Assembly: GCF_017948455.1 (NCBI RefSeq)
Contig: NZ_JAFFSU010000002.1
Coordinates: 614,842-678,841 of the forward strand
Direction of reading: 5' to 3'
Source of the DNA: Streptomyces sp. GESEQ-4
Lineage (GTDB): Bacteria > Actinomycetota > Actinomycetes > Streptomycetales > Streptomycetaceae
Length of the DNA: 64,000 bases
The notes below the pieces were generated by a model, which ran no database searches, was not told the DNA's origin, and saw nothing but the letters and a program-made list of their open reading frames with translations. Below are positions 27,139-56,902 of this stretch, one piece after another (position 1 is the stretch's first letter; each line of letters starts with the position of its first letter). The position numbers and the translations under genes are program-made.

Positions 27139-28227
27139 TCAGCCTCCTGAACCCGCGCGGTTGGCGCGGACGAGCAACCAGAGCAGTACGGGCGCGCCGA
27201 GCACGCCCGTGACGATTCCGACCGGCAACTCCGTGCCGGAGAACAGCGTACGGGCGATCAGGTCGCCGCCGAGGACCACCAGCGCCCCGGTCAGCCCCGA
27301 GGCCACGGTGGGCGGCCAGGCGGTGCCCGCCAGTCGCTGGGCGATCTGCGGTGCTGCCAGCGCCACGAACGCGATCGGGCCCGCGGCGGCGGTCGCGAAG
27401 GCGATCAGGCCGACCCCGCTGAGGAGGATGGCCAGGCGCACCGGTTGCACCCGCGTGCCCAGGCCGGTCGCCACGTCGTCGCCCAGCTGGAGGGTGCGCA
27501 GCAGCCGGCCGAGCAGCAGCGCCGTCGGCAGCAGGACCGCCAGCGCGATGGCGAGGGGGCCGACCTGGGACCACGTACGGCCGTTGAGGTTGCCCACCAG
27601 CCAGCCCAGCGCGGCCTGGGCCTGGAACCGCCCGCCCTTGGCCACCAGATAGTCGGTGGCGCTGGTGCAGATCCAGGCCACGCCGATGCCGATGAGGATG
27701 ATCCGGTAGCCGGTGGTGCCGCGGCGCCAGGCCAGGGCGTACACCAGCAGGGCCGTGGTCAGCGCACCGAGCAGGCCGAGCGCCTGCGTGCCGAGGCCTC
27801 CGTCCCAGCCGAGCACGATGCCCGCGACCACGAAGGTGCCCGCGCCCTGGGTGAGGCCGATCATGTCGGGGCTCGCCAGCGGATTGCGGGTCATCGTCTG
27901 GAACAGCCCGCCGGAGACACCGAACGCGATGCCGGCCAGCAGCCCGACCAGGGAGCGGGGCAGCCGCAGTTCCTGGACGACGAGCACGGTGCCGGGGTCC
28001 CCGGAGCCGACCAGGGCCCGCACGACGTCGCCGAAGGCGATGGGGTAGTCGCCGATCGTCAGGCTCCAGCAGAAGACGAAGAAGGTGCCGGCGCCGAGGA
28101 CCGCGCACACCGCCACCAGACGGGGGCGGATGATGCCGGACAGCGGCGGCACGGTCAGGCGGTAGGTCCGGACCGGCGCGGAACGGGTCTTCGCCGCAAG
28201 GGACTTGAAGGTCGTCGTCATCCTCAT
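27139..28227 (-). CDS. Ferric-siderophore import permease (FecCD family), second
   Basis: A 362-residue FecCD permease with about ten membrane helices. The family marks are visible: TRNPLASPDMIGLTQGAG near the middle helices and FVALAAPQIAQRLAG in the ATPase-contact region. It begins with ATG overlapping the stop of the first permease (ATGA) and ends 4 nt before the ATPase. Confidence 0.94.
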   Translation of the reverse strand: MRMTTTFKSLAAKTRSAPVRTYRLTVPPLSGIIRPRLVAVCAVLGAGTFFVFCWSLTIGDYPIAFGDVVRALVGSGDPGTVLVVQELRLPRSLVGLLAGIAFGVSGGLFQTMTRNPLASPDMIGLTQGAGTFVVAGIVLGWDGGLGTQALGLLGALTTALLVYALAWRRGTTGYRIILIGIGVAWICTSATDYLVAKGGRFQAQAALGWLVGNLNGRTWSQVGPLAIALAVLLPTALLLGRLLRTLQLGDDVATGLGTRVQPVRLAILLSGVGLIAFATAAAGPIAFVALAAPQIAQRLAGTAWPPTVASGLTGALVVLGGDLIARTLFSGTELPVGIVTGVLGAPVLLWLLVRANRAGSGG

Positions 28228-29249
28228 GCCTCCGCGAGCTTGCGCCGTCTGACCAGGGCGATGAAGAAGGGTCCGCCGATGAAGGCGACGACGATCCCGG
28301 CCTGCACCTCGGTGGGCCGGGCGATCATCCGGCCGATGATGTCCGCGGCAAGGAGCAGGCTCGGCGCGAGCACCGCGGACAGCGGCAGCAGCCAGCGGTG
28401 GTCCGGGCCGATGCCCGCCGACTGGGCCAGCGCACGGGCGACATGGGGGACGACCAGGCCGATGAAGACGACCGGCCCAATGGCCGCCACCGCCGCTCCG
28501 GTCAGCAGGGTGATCGCGGTGACGCCGCCGAGCCGGATGAGGCCGACCCGCCGTCCCAGGGAGGCCGCCACGTCCTCGCCGAGGGCCAGGCTGTTGAGGG
28601 CGGGCGCGGCGGCGAGGGCGAGTACGGCACCGACGGCCAGGAAGGGCAGGATCCGCAGTACGGTCGCCCCGTCCTGGTCGGCCATCGAGCCGGCGGTGAA
28701 GAAGCGGTAGCGGTCGAGCGCGTCCGGGTCGGTCAACGCGATCGCGCTGGTGAGGGAGTTGAGCAGCGCGGTCACCGCGACGCCGGCGAGCGCCAGCTTG
28801 ACCGGCGTCAGACCGGAGCGACCGAGCCTGCCGAGCAGGAAGACCAGGACGCTCGCCACGAGCGCACCGGCGAAGGCGAACCAGACGTACCCGTAGAACG
28901 AGCCGAGGCCCAGCACGCCGACGGCCAGCACGATGGCGAAGGACGCACCCGCGGTGACCCCCAGGATTCCGGGGTCGGCCAGCGGATTGCGGGTCAGGGC
29001 CTGCATCAGCGCCCCGGCCAGCCCGAGCGCCGCCCCCGCGGTGAGTCCGAGCGCGGTGCGGGGCACCCGTGCCGACCAGATGACGTTGTCGACGAACCGG
29101 CTCGGCGCGTCACCGAACAGCGCGCGCACCACCTGGTCCGGCGGAATGCTGGCGGCGCCGAGGGCGAGCGACAGCAGACAGAGCGCGAGCAGCACCACGC
29201 CCAGCGATGCGACGAGGAGAACAGGGCGAACCCTTCTGCCCCGCGTCAC
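28224..29249 (-). CDS. Ferric-siderophore import permease (FecCD family), first
   Basis: A 341-residue FecCD permease with TRNPLADPGILGVTAGASF and FIGLVVPHVARALAQ, the canonical family segments. An upstream TTG (29270) is possible, but GGAG sits 8 nt before the GTG at 29249 and none is properly spaced for the TTG. It heads the import operon, with an iron box 27 nt upstream. Confidence 0.92.
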   Translation of the reverse strand: MTRGRRVRPVLLVASLGVVLLALCLLSLALGAASIPPDQVVRALFGDAPSRFVDNVIWSARVPRTALGLTAGAALGLAGALMQALTRNPLADPGILGVTAGASFAIVLAVGVLGLGSFYGYVWFAFAGALVASVLVFLLGRLGRSGLTPVKLALAGVAVTALLNSLTSAIALTDPDALDRYRFFTAGSMADQDGATVLRILPFLAVGAVLALAAAPALNSLALGEDVAASLGRRVGLIRLGGVTAITLLTGAAVAAIGPVVFIGLVVPHVARALAQSAGIGPDHRWLLPLSAVLAPSLLLAADIIGRMIARPTEVQAGIVVAFIGGPFFIALVRRRKLAEA

Positions 29250-29275
29250 CGTGCGGTCTCCAACGGGCAACTCCC

Positions 29276-29294
29276 TTAGGTTAGGCAGACCTTA
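29276..29294. promoter_or_regulatory. Iron box, import-operon side
   Basis: TTAGGTTAGGCAGACCTTA matches 16 of 19 positions of the Streptomyces iron-box consensus, the best copy in the window. It lies just upstream of the leftward permease operon. Confidence 0.82.
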
Positions 29295-29339
29295 ATCCTA
29301 GTGGTCGATAACAGGTCGACCCAGACAGGGGTCTTTTGG

Positions 29340-29358
29340 TTAGGTAATGCTTACCTTA
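29340..29358. promoter_or_regulatory. Iron box, NRPS side
   Basis: TTAGGTAATGCTTACCTTA matches 15 of 19 consensus positions. A -10-like TAGTAT at 29357-29362 overlaps its end. Placing the box over the promoter fits repression of the NRPS by an iron-loaded regulator and argues that the NRPS start is downstream, at 29415. Confidence 0.8.
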
Positions 29359-29414
29359 GTATCGCCGTGGTCCTCCGGCTGAGCCGGTTCCACACTCTGG
29401 AGGCGCGGTCACCA

Positions 29415-51340
<21,926 letters not shown>

Positions 51341-51344
<4 letters not shown>

Positions 51345-51550
51345 CCAACCCCTTCGAGAACCCCGACGGCGTCTACTCCGTGCTCGTCAACGACGAGGGC
51401 CAGCACAGCCTGTGGCCCGACTTCGTCGACGTACCGGCCGGCTGGAGCGTCGTCCACGGCCCGGCACCCCGGCAGGAGTGCCTGGACCACATCGAGGCCA
51501 ACTGGACCGACATGCGCCCCAAGAGCCTGGTGCGGCGCATGGACGGCTGA
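51341..51550 (+). CDS. mbtH: MbtH-like NRPS accessory protein
   Basis: A 69-residue protein with the complete MbtH pattern: [22 protein letters not shown] and [10 protein letters not shown], including the three conserved tryptophans. It starts in the ATGA overlapping the NRPS stop, so the two are co-translated. MbtH proteins bind adenylation domains and are often required for their folding or activity. Confidence 0.97.
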
Positions 51551-51558
51551 CGTCAGCC
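51545..51558. terminator. 14-bp palindrome spanning two convergent stop codons
   Basis: GGCTGACGTCAGCC is a perfect palindrome that contains both the TGA of mbtH and, on the other strand, the TGA of the GH15 gene, which are only 2 bp apart. It may be a minimal bidirectional stop signal; there is no loop, so termination activity is doubtful. Confidence 0.35.
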
Positions 51559-53388
51559 GAGAGCGCGGTCGAGATTGAAGGCCGCGCTGATCAGCGCGAG
51601 GTGGGTGAACGCCTGCGGGAAGTTGCCCTGTTGCTCGCCGGTGTGGCTGATCTCCTCGGCGTACAGGCCGAGATGGTTGGCGTACGTGAGCATCTTCTCG
51701 AAGGCCAGGCGGGCCTCGTCGATCCGGCCGGCGTGGACCATCGCCTCGACGTACCAGAACGAGCAGATCGAGAACGTGCCCTCGTCGCCGCGCAGTCCGT
51801 CCGGGCTGGCCTGCGGGTCGTAGCGGTAGACGAGGGAGTCCGAGACCAGGTCGTGGGTGAGGGCGTCGAGCGTGGACAGCCACTTCGGGTCGGTCGGGGC
51901 GATGAACTTCGTCAGCGGCATCATCAAGACGGCCGCGTCCAGTACGTCGCTGTCCTCGTACTGCACGAACGCCTGCCGTTTCTCGGACCAGCCACGCTTC
52001 ATGATCCGCCGGTAGATCGTGTCCCGGTGCCCGCGCCAGCGGACCAGGTCGGCGGGCAGACCGCGCCGGTTGGCCATGCGGATGGCCCGCTCGATCGCGA
52101 CCCAGCACATCAGGCGTGAGTACAGGAAGTTCTTACGGCCGCCGCGGGTCTCCCAGATGCCTTCGTCGGGCTGGTCCCAGTTCTCGCAGACCCAGTCCAC
52201 CAGGGCGCACACGTCGTCCCACTGGTCGCTGGAGATGGGCTTCGCCCACTTGTCGTAGAGGTAGATCGAGTCGATGAGCGCGCCGTAGATGTCGAGTTGC
52301 AGCTGCTCGGCCGCGCCGTTGCCGATCCGCACCGGCGCGGACCCCAAGTGCCCTTCGAGATGGTCGAGTTCCTGCTCGGTGAGGTCGGTGCGCCCGTCGA
52401 CGCCGTACATGATCTGCAGCGGGCCCGAGGGTTTGCCGTCGCCCGGACTGACGTGCCGGGTCACGAACTTCATGAACGCCTCGGCCTCGCCGGTGAAGCC
52501 CAGCCGCAGCAGGGCGTACACGCAGAAGGCGGCGTCGCGCACCCACACATACCGGTAGTCCCAGTTGCGTTCGCCGCCGATCTGCTCGGGCAGGCTCGTC
52601 GTCGGCGCGGCCACGATCGCCCCGGTCGGAGCATAGGTGAGCAGCTTCAGGGTGAGCGCGGAGCGGTGCACCATCTCCCGCCAGCGGCCCCGGTACTGGG
52701 ACTGGGACAGCCAGCGCCGCCAGAACGCCACCGTGACGTCGAACTGGCTCTCGGCCTCGGTGCGCGCACAGCCGCGCGGCTCCACCGCGCCGCCCACCTG
52801 GTCCAGCGCGAACACCGCCGACTCACCCTCGGCGAGCTTGAAGTCGGCGCGCGCGTCCAGGCCCTCGGCCTCCAGCGGCACGGTCGCGGTCAGCCCCAGC
52901 GACAGGCCGTCGGAGGCGAACACCGCCACGTTGCCCTCCATGCGCACGGTGTGCGGGACGCAGCCGTAGTCGAAGCGGGGCGCCACCCGCGCGCGGAACG
53001 GGATGGAGCCGCGGACGCACAGCACCCGCCGGATCAGCCGGTGCCGGGCTACTTCCTCGGCCTCGTGGCCGATCGGCATGAAGTCCTGCACCTCACCGAC
53101 GCCTTCCTCGGTGAAGAACCTGGTGATCAGGACGTTCGTGTCCGGGAAGTAGAACTGCTTGGTGCGGGCCGGTACCGAGGCGGCGAGCTCGAAGGCGCCG
53201 CCCCGCTCCGTGTCCAGGATCGCGGCGAAGATGCTGGGCGCGTCGAAGGACGGGCAGCAGTACCAGTCGATGGTCCCGTCGGTCCCCACCAGGGCGACGC
53301 TGCGCAGATCGCCGATCAGCCCGTGCTCGGCGATCGGCAGATACCGCGAAGCCCCCGGTACGCCCTGATCGCTCGCTGTCCCGTCCAT
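51553..53388 (-). CDS. GH15-family glycosidase (glucoamylase/trehalase-like)
   Basis: A 611-residue cytoplasmic protein (no signal peptide) of the actinobacterial GH15 type. It has an N-terminal beta-sandwich region starting YLPIAEHGLIGDLRSVALVG and IDWYCCPSFDAPSIFA, then an (alpha/alpha)6 barrel with ERNWDYRYVWVRDAAF, and a C-terminal GDEGTFSICSFWYVEAM segment holding a likely catalytic Glu. In mycobacteria such enzymes hydrolyse trehalose; glucan or trehalose are both possible here. The second of two ATGs was chosen from GGGAGG spacing. It is not obviously linked to the siderophore genes. Confidence 0.88.
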   Translation of the reverse strand: MDGTASDQGVPGASRYLPIAEHGLIGDLRSVALVGTDGTIDWYCCPSFDAPSIFAAILDTERGGAFELAASVPARTKQFYFPDTNVLITRFFTEEGVGEVQDFMPIGHEAEEVARHRLIRRVLCVRGSIPFRARVAPRFDYGCVPHTVRMEGNVAVFASDGLSLGLTATVPLEAEGLDARADFKLAEGESAVFALDQVGGAVEPRGCARTEAESQFDVTVAFWRRWLSQSQYRGRWREMVHRSALTLKLLTYAPTGAIVAAPTTSLPEQIGGERNWDYRYVWVRDAAFCVYALLRLGFTGEAEAFMKFVTRHVSPGDGKPSGPLQIMYGVDGRTDLTEQELDHLEGHLGSAPVRIGNGAAEQLQLDIYGALIDSIYLYDKWAKPISSDQWDDVCALVDWVCENWDQPDEGIWETRGGRKNFLYSRLMCWVAIERAIRMANRRGLPADLVRWRGHRDTIYRRIMKRGWSEKRQAFVQYEDSDVLDAAVLMMPLTKFIAPTDPKWLSTLDALTHDLVSDSLVYRYDPQASPDGLRGDEGTFSICSFWYVEAMVHAGRIDEARLAFEKMLTYANHLGLYAEEISHTGEQQGNFPQAFTHLALISAAFNLDRALG

Positions 53389-53390
53389 CA

Positions 53391-53435
53391 CAGCCTCCCT
53401 GGCCCGGCCCCGTACCGCAGCCTCCCTGGCCCGGC
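53391..53435 (-). repeat. 18-bp direct repeat carrying the GH15 ribosome-binding site
   Basis: CAGCCTCCCTGGCCCGGC occurs at 53391-53408 and again at 53418-53435, a 27-bp period. On the coding strand each copy contains GGGAGG, so the ribosome-binding site has been duplicated; only the inner copy is correctly spaced. Confidence 0.7.
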
Positions 53436-53500
53436 TCGAACGGCGTCACAGTCAGCCTAGATCCGTCCGGCGCGCGCTGTCGGGACAATCGGCCATGGCG

Positions 53501-54280
53501 TCAGACGGCGATCACCTGGATCCCGGCCTCCTCGAACCGCCGCACCGTCTCGGGACCGGCCGCCGTGTCCGTGACCAGCGTGTCCACCGCGTCGGCCGGG
53601 CAGATCCGGGCGAACACCCGCCGCCCCAGCTTGCTGGAGTCGGCGGCGACGACCACGCGCCTGGCCCGCTCGCACAGCAGCCGGTTGATCGCGGCCTCCG
53701 CCTCGTCGTGCGCGGCAGCGCCGTGGGTGACGTCGAAGGAGACGACGCCGAGCACGGCCACATCGATCGTGATCTGGCCGAGCACACCGTCCGCGAGCGG
53801 CCCGATGAGCTCGTACGACTGTGCCCGCGCGACCCCGCCGGTCACCACGATCTTGAACTGGGGCCGGACGGCCAGCTCGTTGGCGATGTTGAGCGCGTTG
53901 GTGACGACGGTCAGCGCGGGGGAGCCGGACGTGAGATCACTGCGTACGGCCAGCGCGCGGGCCACCTCCGTGGTGGTCGTGCCGCCGGTCAGCCCGACCG
54001 CCTCGCCGGGCGCGACGAGACCGGCGACCGCCTTGGCGATCCGCTGCTTCTCGGTGGCGTGCCGGGCGGTCTTGTAGCGCAACGGCAGTTCGTACGACAC
54101 CCCGTGCACGACCGCGCCACCCCGGGTGCGGACGAGCATCTGCTGCTCGGCCAGCTGGTCGAAGTCGCGCCGGATCGTCGCCGCCGACACCGCCAGCTCG
54201 GCCGCCGCCTCCTCGACGTCCAGCCGGCCGCGCTCGACGAGCAGCTCCAGCAGCGCCTTCCAGCGGGCGTCCCGCGACAT
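53501..54280 (-). CDS. DeoR/GlpR-family transcriptional repressor
   Basis: A 259-residue regulator with an N-terminal winged helix (RLDVEEAAAELAVSAATIRRD, then TRGGA) and a C-terminal sugar-phosphate-binding domain (GLTGGTTTTEVARAL; VVAADSSKLG). The ATG at 54280 was preferred to a GTG two codons upstream because GGAGGG is properly spaced for it. It is divergent from a SIS isomerase/aldolase pair, with an inverted repeat between, and should repress that pair until a sugar phosphate binds. Confidence 0.9.
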   Translation of the reverse strand: MSRDARWKALLELLVERGRLDVEEAAAELAVSAATIRRDFDQLAEQQMLVRTRGGAVVHGVSYELPLRYKTARHATEKQRIAKAVAGLVAPGEAVGLTGGTTTTEVARALAVRSDLTSGSPALTVVTNALNIANELAVRPQFKIVVTGGVARAQSYELIGPLADGVLGQITIDVAVLGVVSFDVTHGAAAHDEAEAAINRLLCERARRVVVAADSSKLGRRVFARICPADAVDTLVTDTAAGPETVRRFEEAGIQVIAV

Positions 54281-54341
54281 CCGCACCCTCCGTCCCTCGA
54301 TCTTCCGGCGACCCTAACGCACGCCCGTCCCGCGCGACTGC

Positions 54342-54385
54342 TTGATTGTGCTCGAAAACTGGATCTATCTTGCAAGAACAATCAA
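54342..54385. promoter_or_regulatory. Probable DeoR operator overlapping a promoter
   Basis: TTGATTGT (54342-54349) and ACAATCAA (54378-54385) are perfect 8-bp inverted arms 28 nt apart. A -35-like TTGATT (54342-54347) and -10-like TATCTT (54366-54371) with an 18-nt spacer lie within, reading toward the SIS gene. Occupancy of the arms would block this promoter. Confidence 0.55.
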
Positions 54386-54404
54386 AGCGAGGGAGGGGTA
54401 CGGC

Positions 54405-55286
54405 ATGACCCATGTCGAGGACGAACTGACCAGCCAGCCCGAGTGCTGGACGCGGGCCGCGGCGGAGGCCGGCCGGTTCCGGGGAGTGCTGCCGGCGCCG
54501 GGGGAGCGGGTCGCGATCGTCGGGTGCGGCACGTCGTACTTCATGGCACAGGCGGCAGCGGCGCTGCGGGAAGGCGCGGGGCAGGGCGAGACGGACGCGT
54601 TCGCCGCGTCGGAGTTCCCCTACGGCCGCTCGTACGACCGTGTAGTCGCCCTCACCCGCTCCGGCACCACCACCGAAGTCCTGGAACTGTTTGGGCAGTT
54701 GAGGGGCCGCACGCGCACGACCGCTCTCACCGCCGACCCCGACACACCCGTCATGACGGCCGCCGACGACGTCGTGGTCCTCGACTTCGCGGACGAACGG
54801 TCCGTCGTGCAGACCCGGTTCGCGACCACCGCGCTGACCCTGTTCCGCGCCCACCTGGGCCTGCACACCCACTCCGTGGTGGCCGACGCCCGCACCGCGC
54901 TCGCCACCCCGCTGCCCGAAGGGCTCGTCGACTGCGCGCAGTTCACCTTCCTGGGCCGCGGCTGGACCGTGGGGCTGGCCAACGAGGCGGGACTGAAGAT
55001 GCGCGAGGCCTCGCTGTCGTGGACCGAGGCCTACCCGGCGATGGAGTACCGGCACGGTCCCATCAGCATCACCACCCAGGGCACCGCCACCTGGATGCTC
55101 GGGGAGCCGCCCGAGGGCCTGGCCGAACAGGTGCGGGCCACCGGCGGGTTGTGGGTGGCCGGCGCTCTCGACCCGCTCGCCGAACTGGTCCGCGCCCAGC
55201 GGCTCGCGGTCGCCGTCGCCGCGGCGCGCGGCCTCGACCCGGACCGGCCCCGACACCTCACCCGCTCGGTGATCCTCGCCGACTGA
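54405..55286 (+). CDS. SIS-domain sugar-phosphate isomerase/deaminase (AgaS-like)
   Basis: A 293-residue protein with two SIS domains, the first opening with VAIVGCGTSYFMAQAA, the second GRGWTVGLANEAGLK, and the conserved AYPAMEYRHGPIS segment. The ATG at 54405 has GGAGG upstream; the frame opens earlier, but over the promoter. Paired with a class II aldolase and a DeoR repressor, it may isomerise or deaminate an amino-sugar phosphate such as galactosamine-6-phosphate, by analogy with AgaS. The real substrate is unproven. Confidence 0.82.
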   Translation: MTHVEDELTSQPECWTRAAAEAGRFRGVLPAPGERVAIVGCGTSYFMAQAAAALREGAGQGETDAFAASEFPYGRSYDRVVALTRSGTTTEVLELFGQLRGRTRTTALTADPDTPVMTAADDVVVLDFADERSVVQTRFATTALTLFRAHLGLHTHSVVADARTALATPLPEGLVDCAQFTFLGRGWTVGLANEAGLKMREASLSWTEAYPAMEYRHGPISITTQGTATWMLGEPPEGLAEQVRATGGLWVAGALDPLAELVRAQRLAVAVAAARGLDPDRPRHLTRSVILAD

Positions 55287-55297
55287 AGGGACTCACC

Positions 55298-56152
55298 GTG
55301 CCCCTCACCACCACCGGCGAACTCGTCACCCGGGCCGCAGCGGCCCACTCCGCGGTCGCCGCCTTCAACATCATCACGCTGGAACACGTCGAGGCCGTCA
55401 TCGCCGGCGCGGAATCCGTGGACGCGCCCGTCGTCCTCCAGATCAGCGAGAACGCGGTCAAGTTCCGCTACGGACGCCTGCTTCCGCTCGCCCGTGCCGC
55501 CGTCGCCGTCGCCGAACGGGCCGCCGTACCTGTCGCGTTGCACCTCGATCACGTCCAGAGCGACGACCTGCTGCGGCAGGCGCCGGGCGCCGGGTTCAGC
55601 TCCGTGATGTACGACGCGTCGCGACTGCCGTACGAGGAGAACCTCGCGGCGACCAGGGCCGCCGTCGACTGGGCGCACGCCCAAGGGCTGTGGATCGAGG
55701 CCGAGTTGGGACAGGTGGGCGGCAAGGACGGAGCGCCGCCGCTCGACGCCCACGCTCCCGGCGCCCGCACCGACCCCGCTCAGGCCCGTGCCTTCGTCAC
55801 CGACTCGGGCGTCGACGCGCTCGCGGTGGCCATCGGCAGCTCCCACGCCATGACCACCCGCACGGCCACCCTCGACCACGCCCTCCTCGAACGCCTCGCC
55901 GCCGCCCTGGACGTCCCGCTGGTCCTGCACGGCTCCAGCGGCGTACCCGACTCCGAACTGACCGCGGCCGTCGCGGGCGGCATCGCCAAGGTGAACATCG
56001 GCACCGCCCTCAACCTCGCGATGACCGGCGCGATACGGGAGTACCTGGCTGCCCACCCCGACGCCGTGGACTCGCGGAAGTACCTGAGTGTCGGGCGTGA
56101 GGCGATGGTGCGGACGGTCGCGGAGATCATCCGGGTGCTGGGCGGGCGGTGA
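55298..56152 (+). CDS. Class II ketose-bisphosphate aldolase (GatY/KbaY type)
   Basis: A 284-residue zinc aldolase starting at GTG 55298, 12 nt after the SIS gene. Zinc-site histidines are visible in ALHLDHVQSDD, GSSHAMT and VLHGSSGVPD; NIGTAL closes the phosphate site. It cleaves fructose- or tagatose-1,6-bisphosphate into dihydroxyacetone phosphate and glyceraldehyde-3-phosphate. The pairing with an AgaS-like protein favours the tagatose branch. Its 3' end overlaps the convergent methyltransferase gene by 26 bp. Confidence 0.9.
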   Translation: MPLTTTGELVTRAAAAHSAVAAFNIITLEHVEAVIAGAESVDAPVVLQISENAVKFRYGRLLPLARAAVAVAERAAVPVALHLDHVQSDDLLRQAPGAGFSSVMYDASRLPYEENLAATRAAVDWAHAQGLWIEAELGQVGGKDGAPPLDAHAPGARTDPAQARAFVTDSGVDALAVAIGSSHAMTTRTATLDHALLERLAAALDVPLVLHGSSGVPDSELTAAVAGGIAKVNIGTALNLAMTGAIREYLAAHPDAVDSRKYLSVGREAMVRTVAEIIRVLGGR

Positions 56153-56897
56153 GCAGCGGCTGGTAGAACGAAGTGTGCCAAGTGACGTCCGTGAAACCGG
56201 ACGCGGTCACCAGGTCGGTCAACTGCCCGCGAGTCAGCGCCCAGTAGGTGGTGCGACGCACGCGCACACTCCAGCCGTCGCCCGCCGGGAGGAGCTGGAA
56301 GTGTTCCAGGTCGTAGCGCTCGCCGTCCTCGTGCCAGTGCCACAGCTGAAAGGTGATCACCTCACCGTCCCCGGTGCGTGAGACCTGAGGAGGGGCCGCC
56401 GTGGGCCTGGTCCGTCGGGCCTCTTCGTAGTCCCGGACGGTGACCACCAGCAACCCGTCCTCGCGAAGTACCCGGCGGATCCCCGTCAGCGCCGCCTCGA
56501 CGTCCCGCGCCGACAGCAGATGCGGCAACGCGTTGTCGGCGCAGACGACGACGTCGAACACGGACGGCGTGAACGGCAGCCGCCGCATGTCCGCGACGGC
56601 CACCGGAAGGCGTACGCCACGAGCGGCGGCTTCGTTGGCCGCGCGTGCGGCCGCCACGGGACTCAGGTCGCTGCCGACGACCTGATGTCCCAGCCGCGCC
56701 AGCCCGATCGCCTGGGTACCGATTCCGCAGGAGCAGTCCAGGACCCTGCGCGGCCCGGCTCCCGGGCGCGGCCGGATCACCTTGTCCAGCACCGCCGCCT
56801 GTCGCGCCATGCTCGCGTCCCAGTCCGGGAAGATCAGGTGGTAGTCGGGGGCCAGCTCGTCGTAGAAGTCCCGCACCGAATCCTCGGACACACCCAC
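56127..56897 (-). CDS. Class I SAM-dependent methyltransferase
   Basis: A 256-residue methyltransferase opening with DFYDELAPDYHLIFPDW. The SAM motif is LDCSCGIGTQAIGLARLG, followed by GSDLSP and the post-motif VVVCADNALPHL. It resembles small-molecule N-methyltransferases of the glycine/sarcosine group, but no substrate can be named. It follows the 56903-58048 gene after 5 nt, so the two are co-transcribed. Confidence 0.85.
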   Translation of the reverse strand: MGVSEDSVRDFYDELAPDYHLIFPDWDASMARQAAVLDKVIRPRPGAGPRRVLDCSCGIGTQAIGLARLGHQVVGSDLSPVAAARAANEAAARGVRLPVAVADMRRLPFTPSVFDVVVCADNALPHLLSARDVEAALTGIRRVLREDGLLVVTVRDYEEARRTRPTAAPPQVSRTGDGEVITFQLWHWHEDGERYDLEHFQLLPAGDGWSVRVRRTTYWALTRGQLTDLVTASGFTDVTWHTSFYQPLLTARPAPG

Positions 56898-56902
56898 GGC
56901 TC

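Noticed and set aside
29301..29414. NRPS start at 29301
   Set aside because: The extra 38 codons contain the iron box and a -10-like sequence and have no ribosome-binding site; GGAGG precedes the GTG at 29415.
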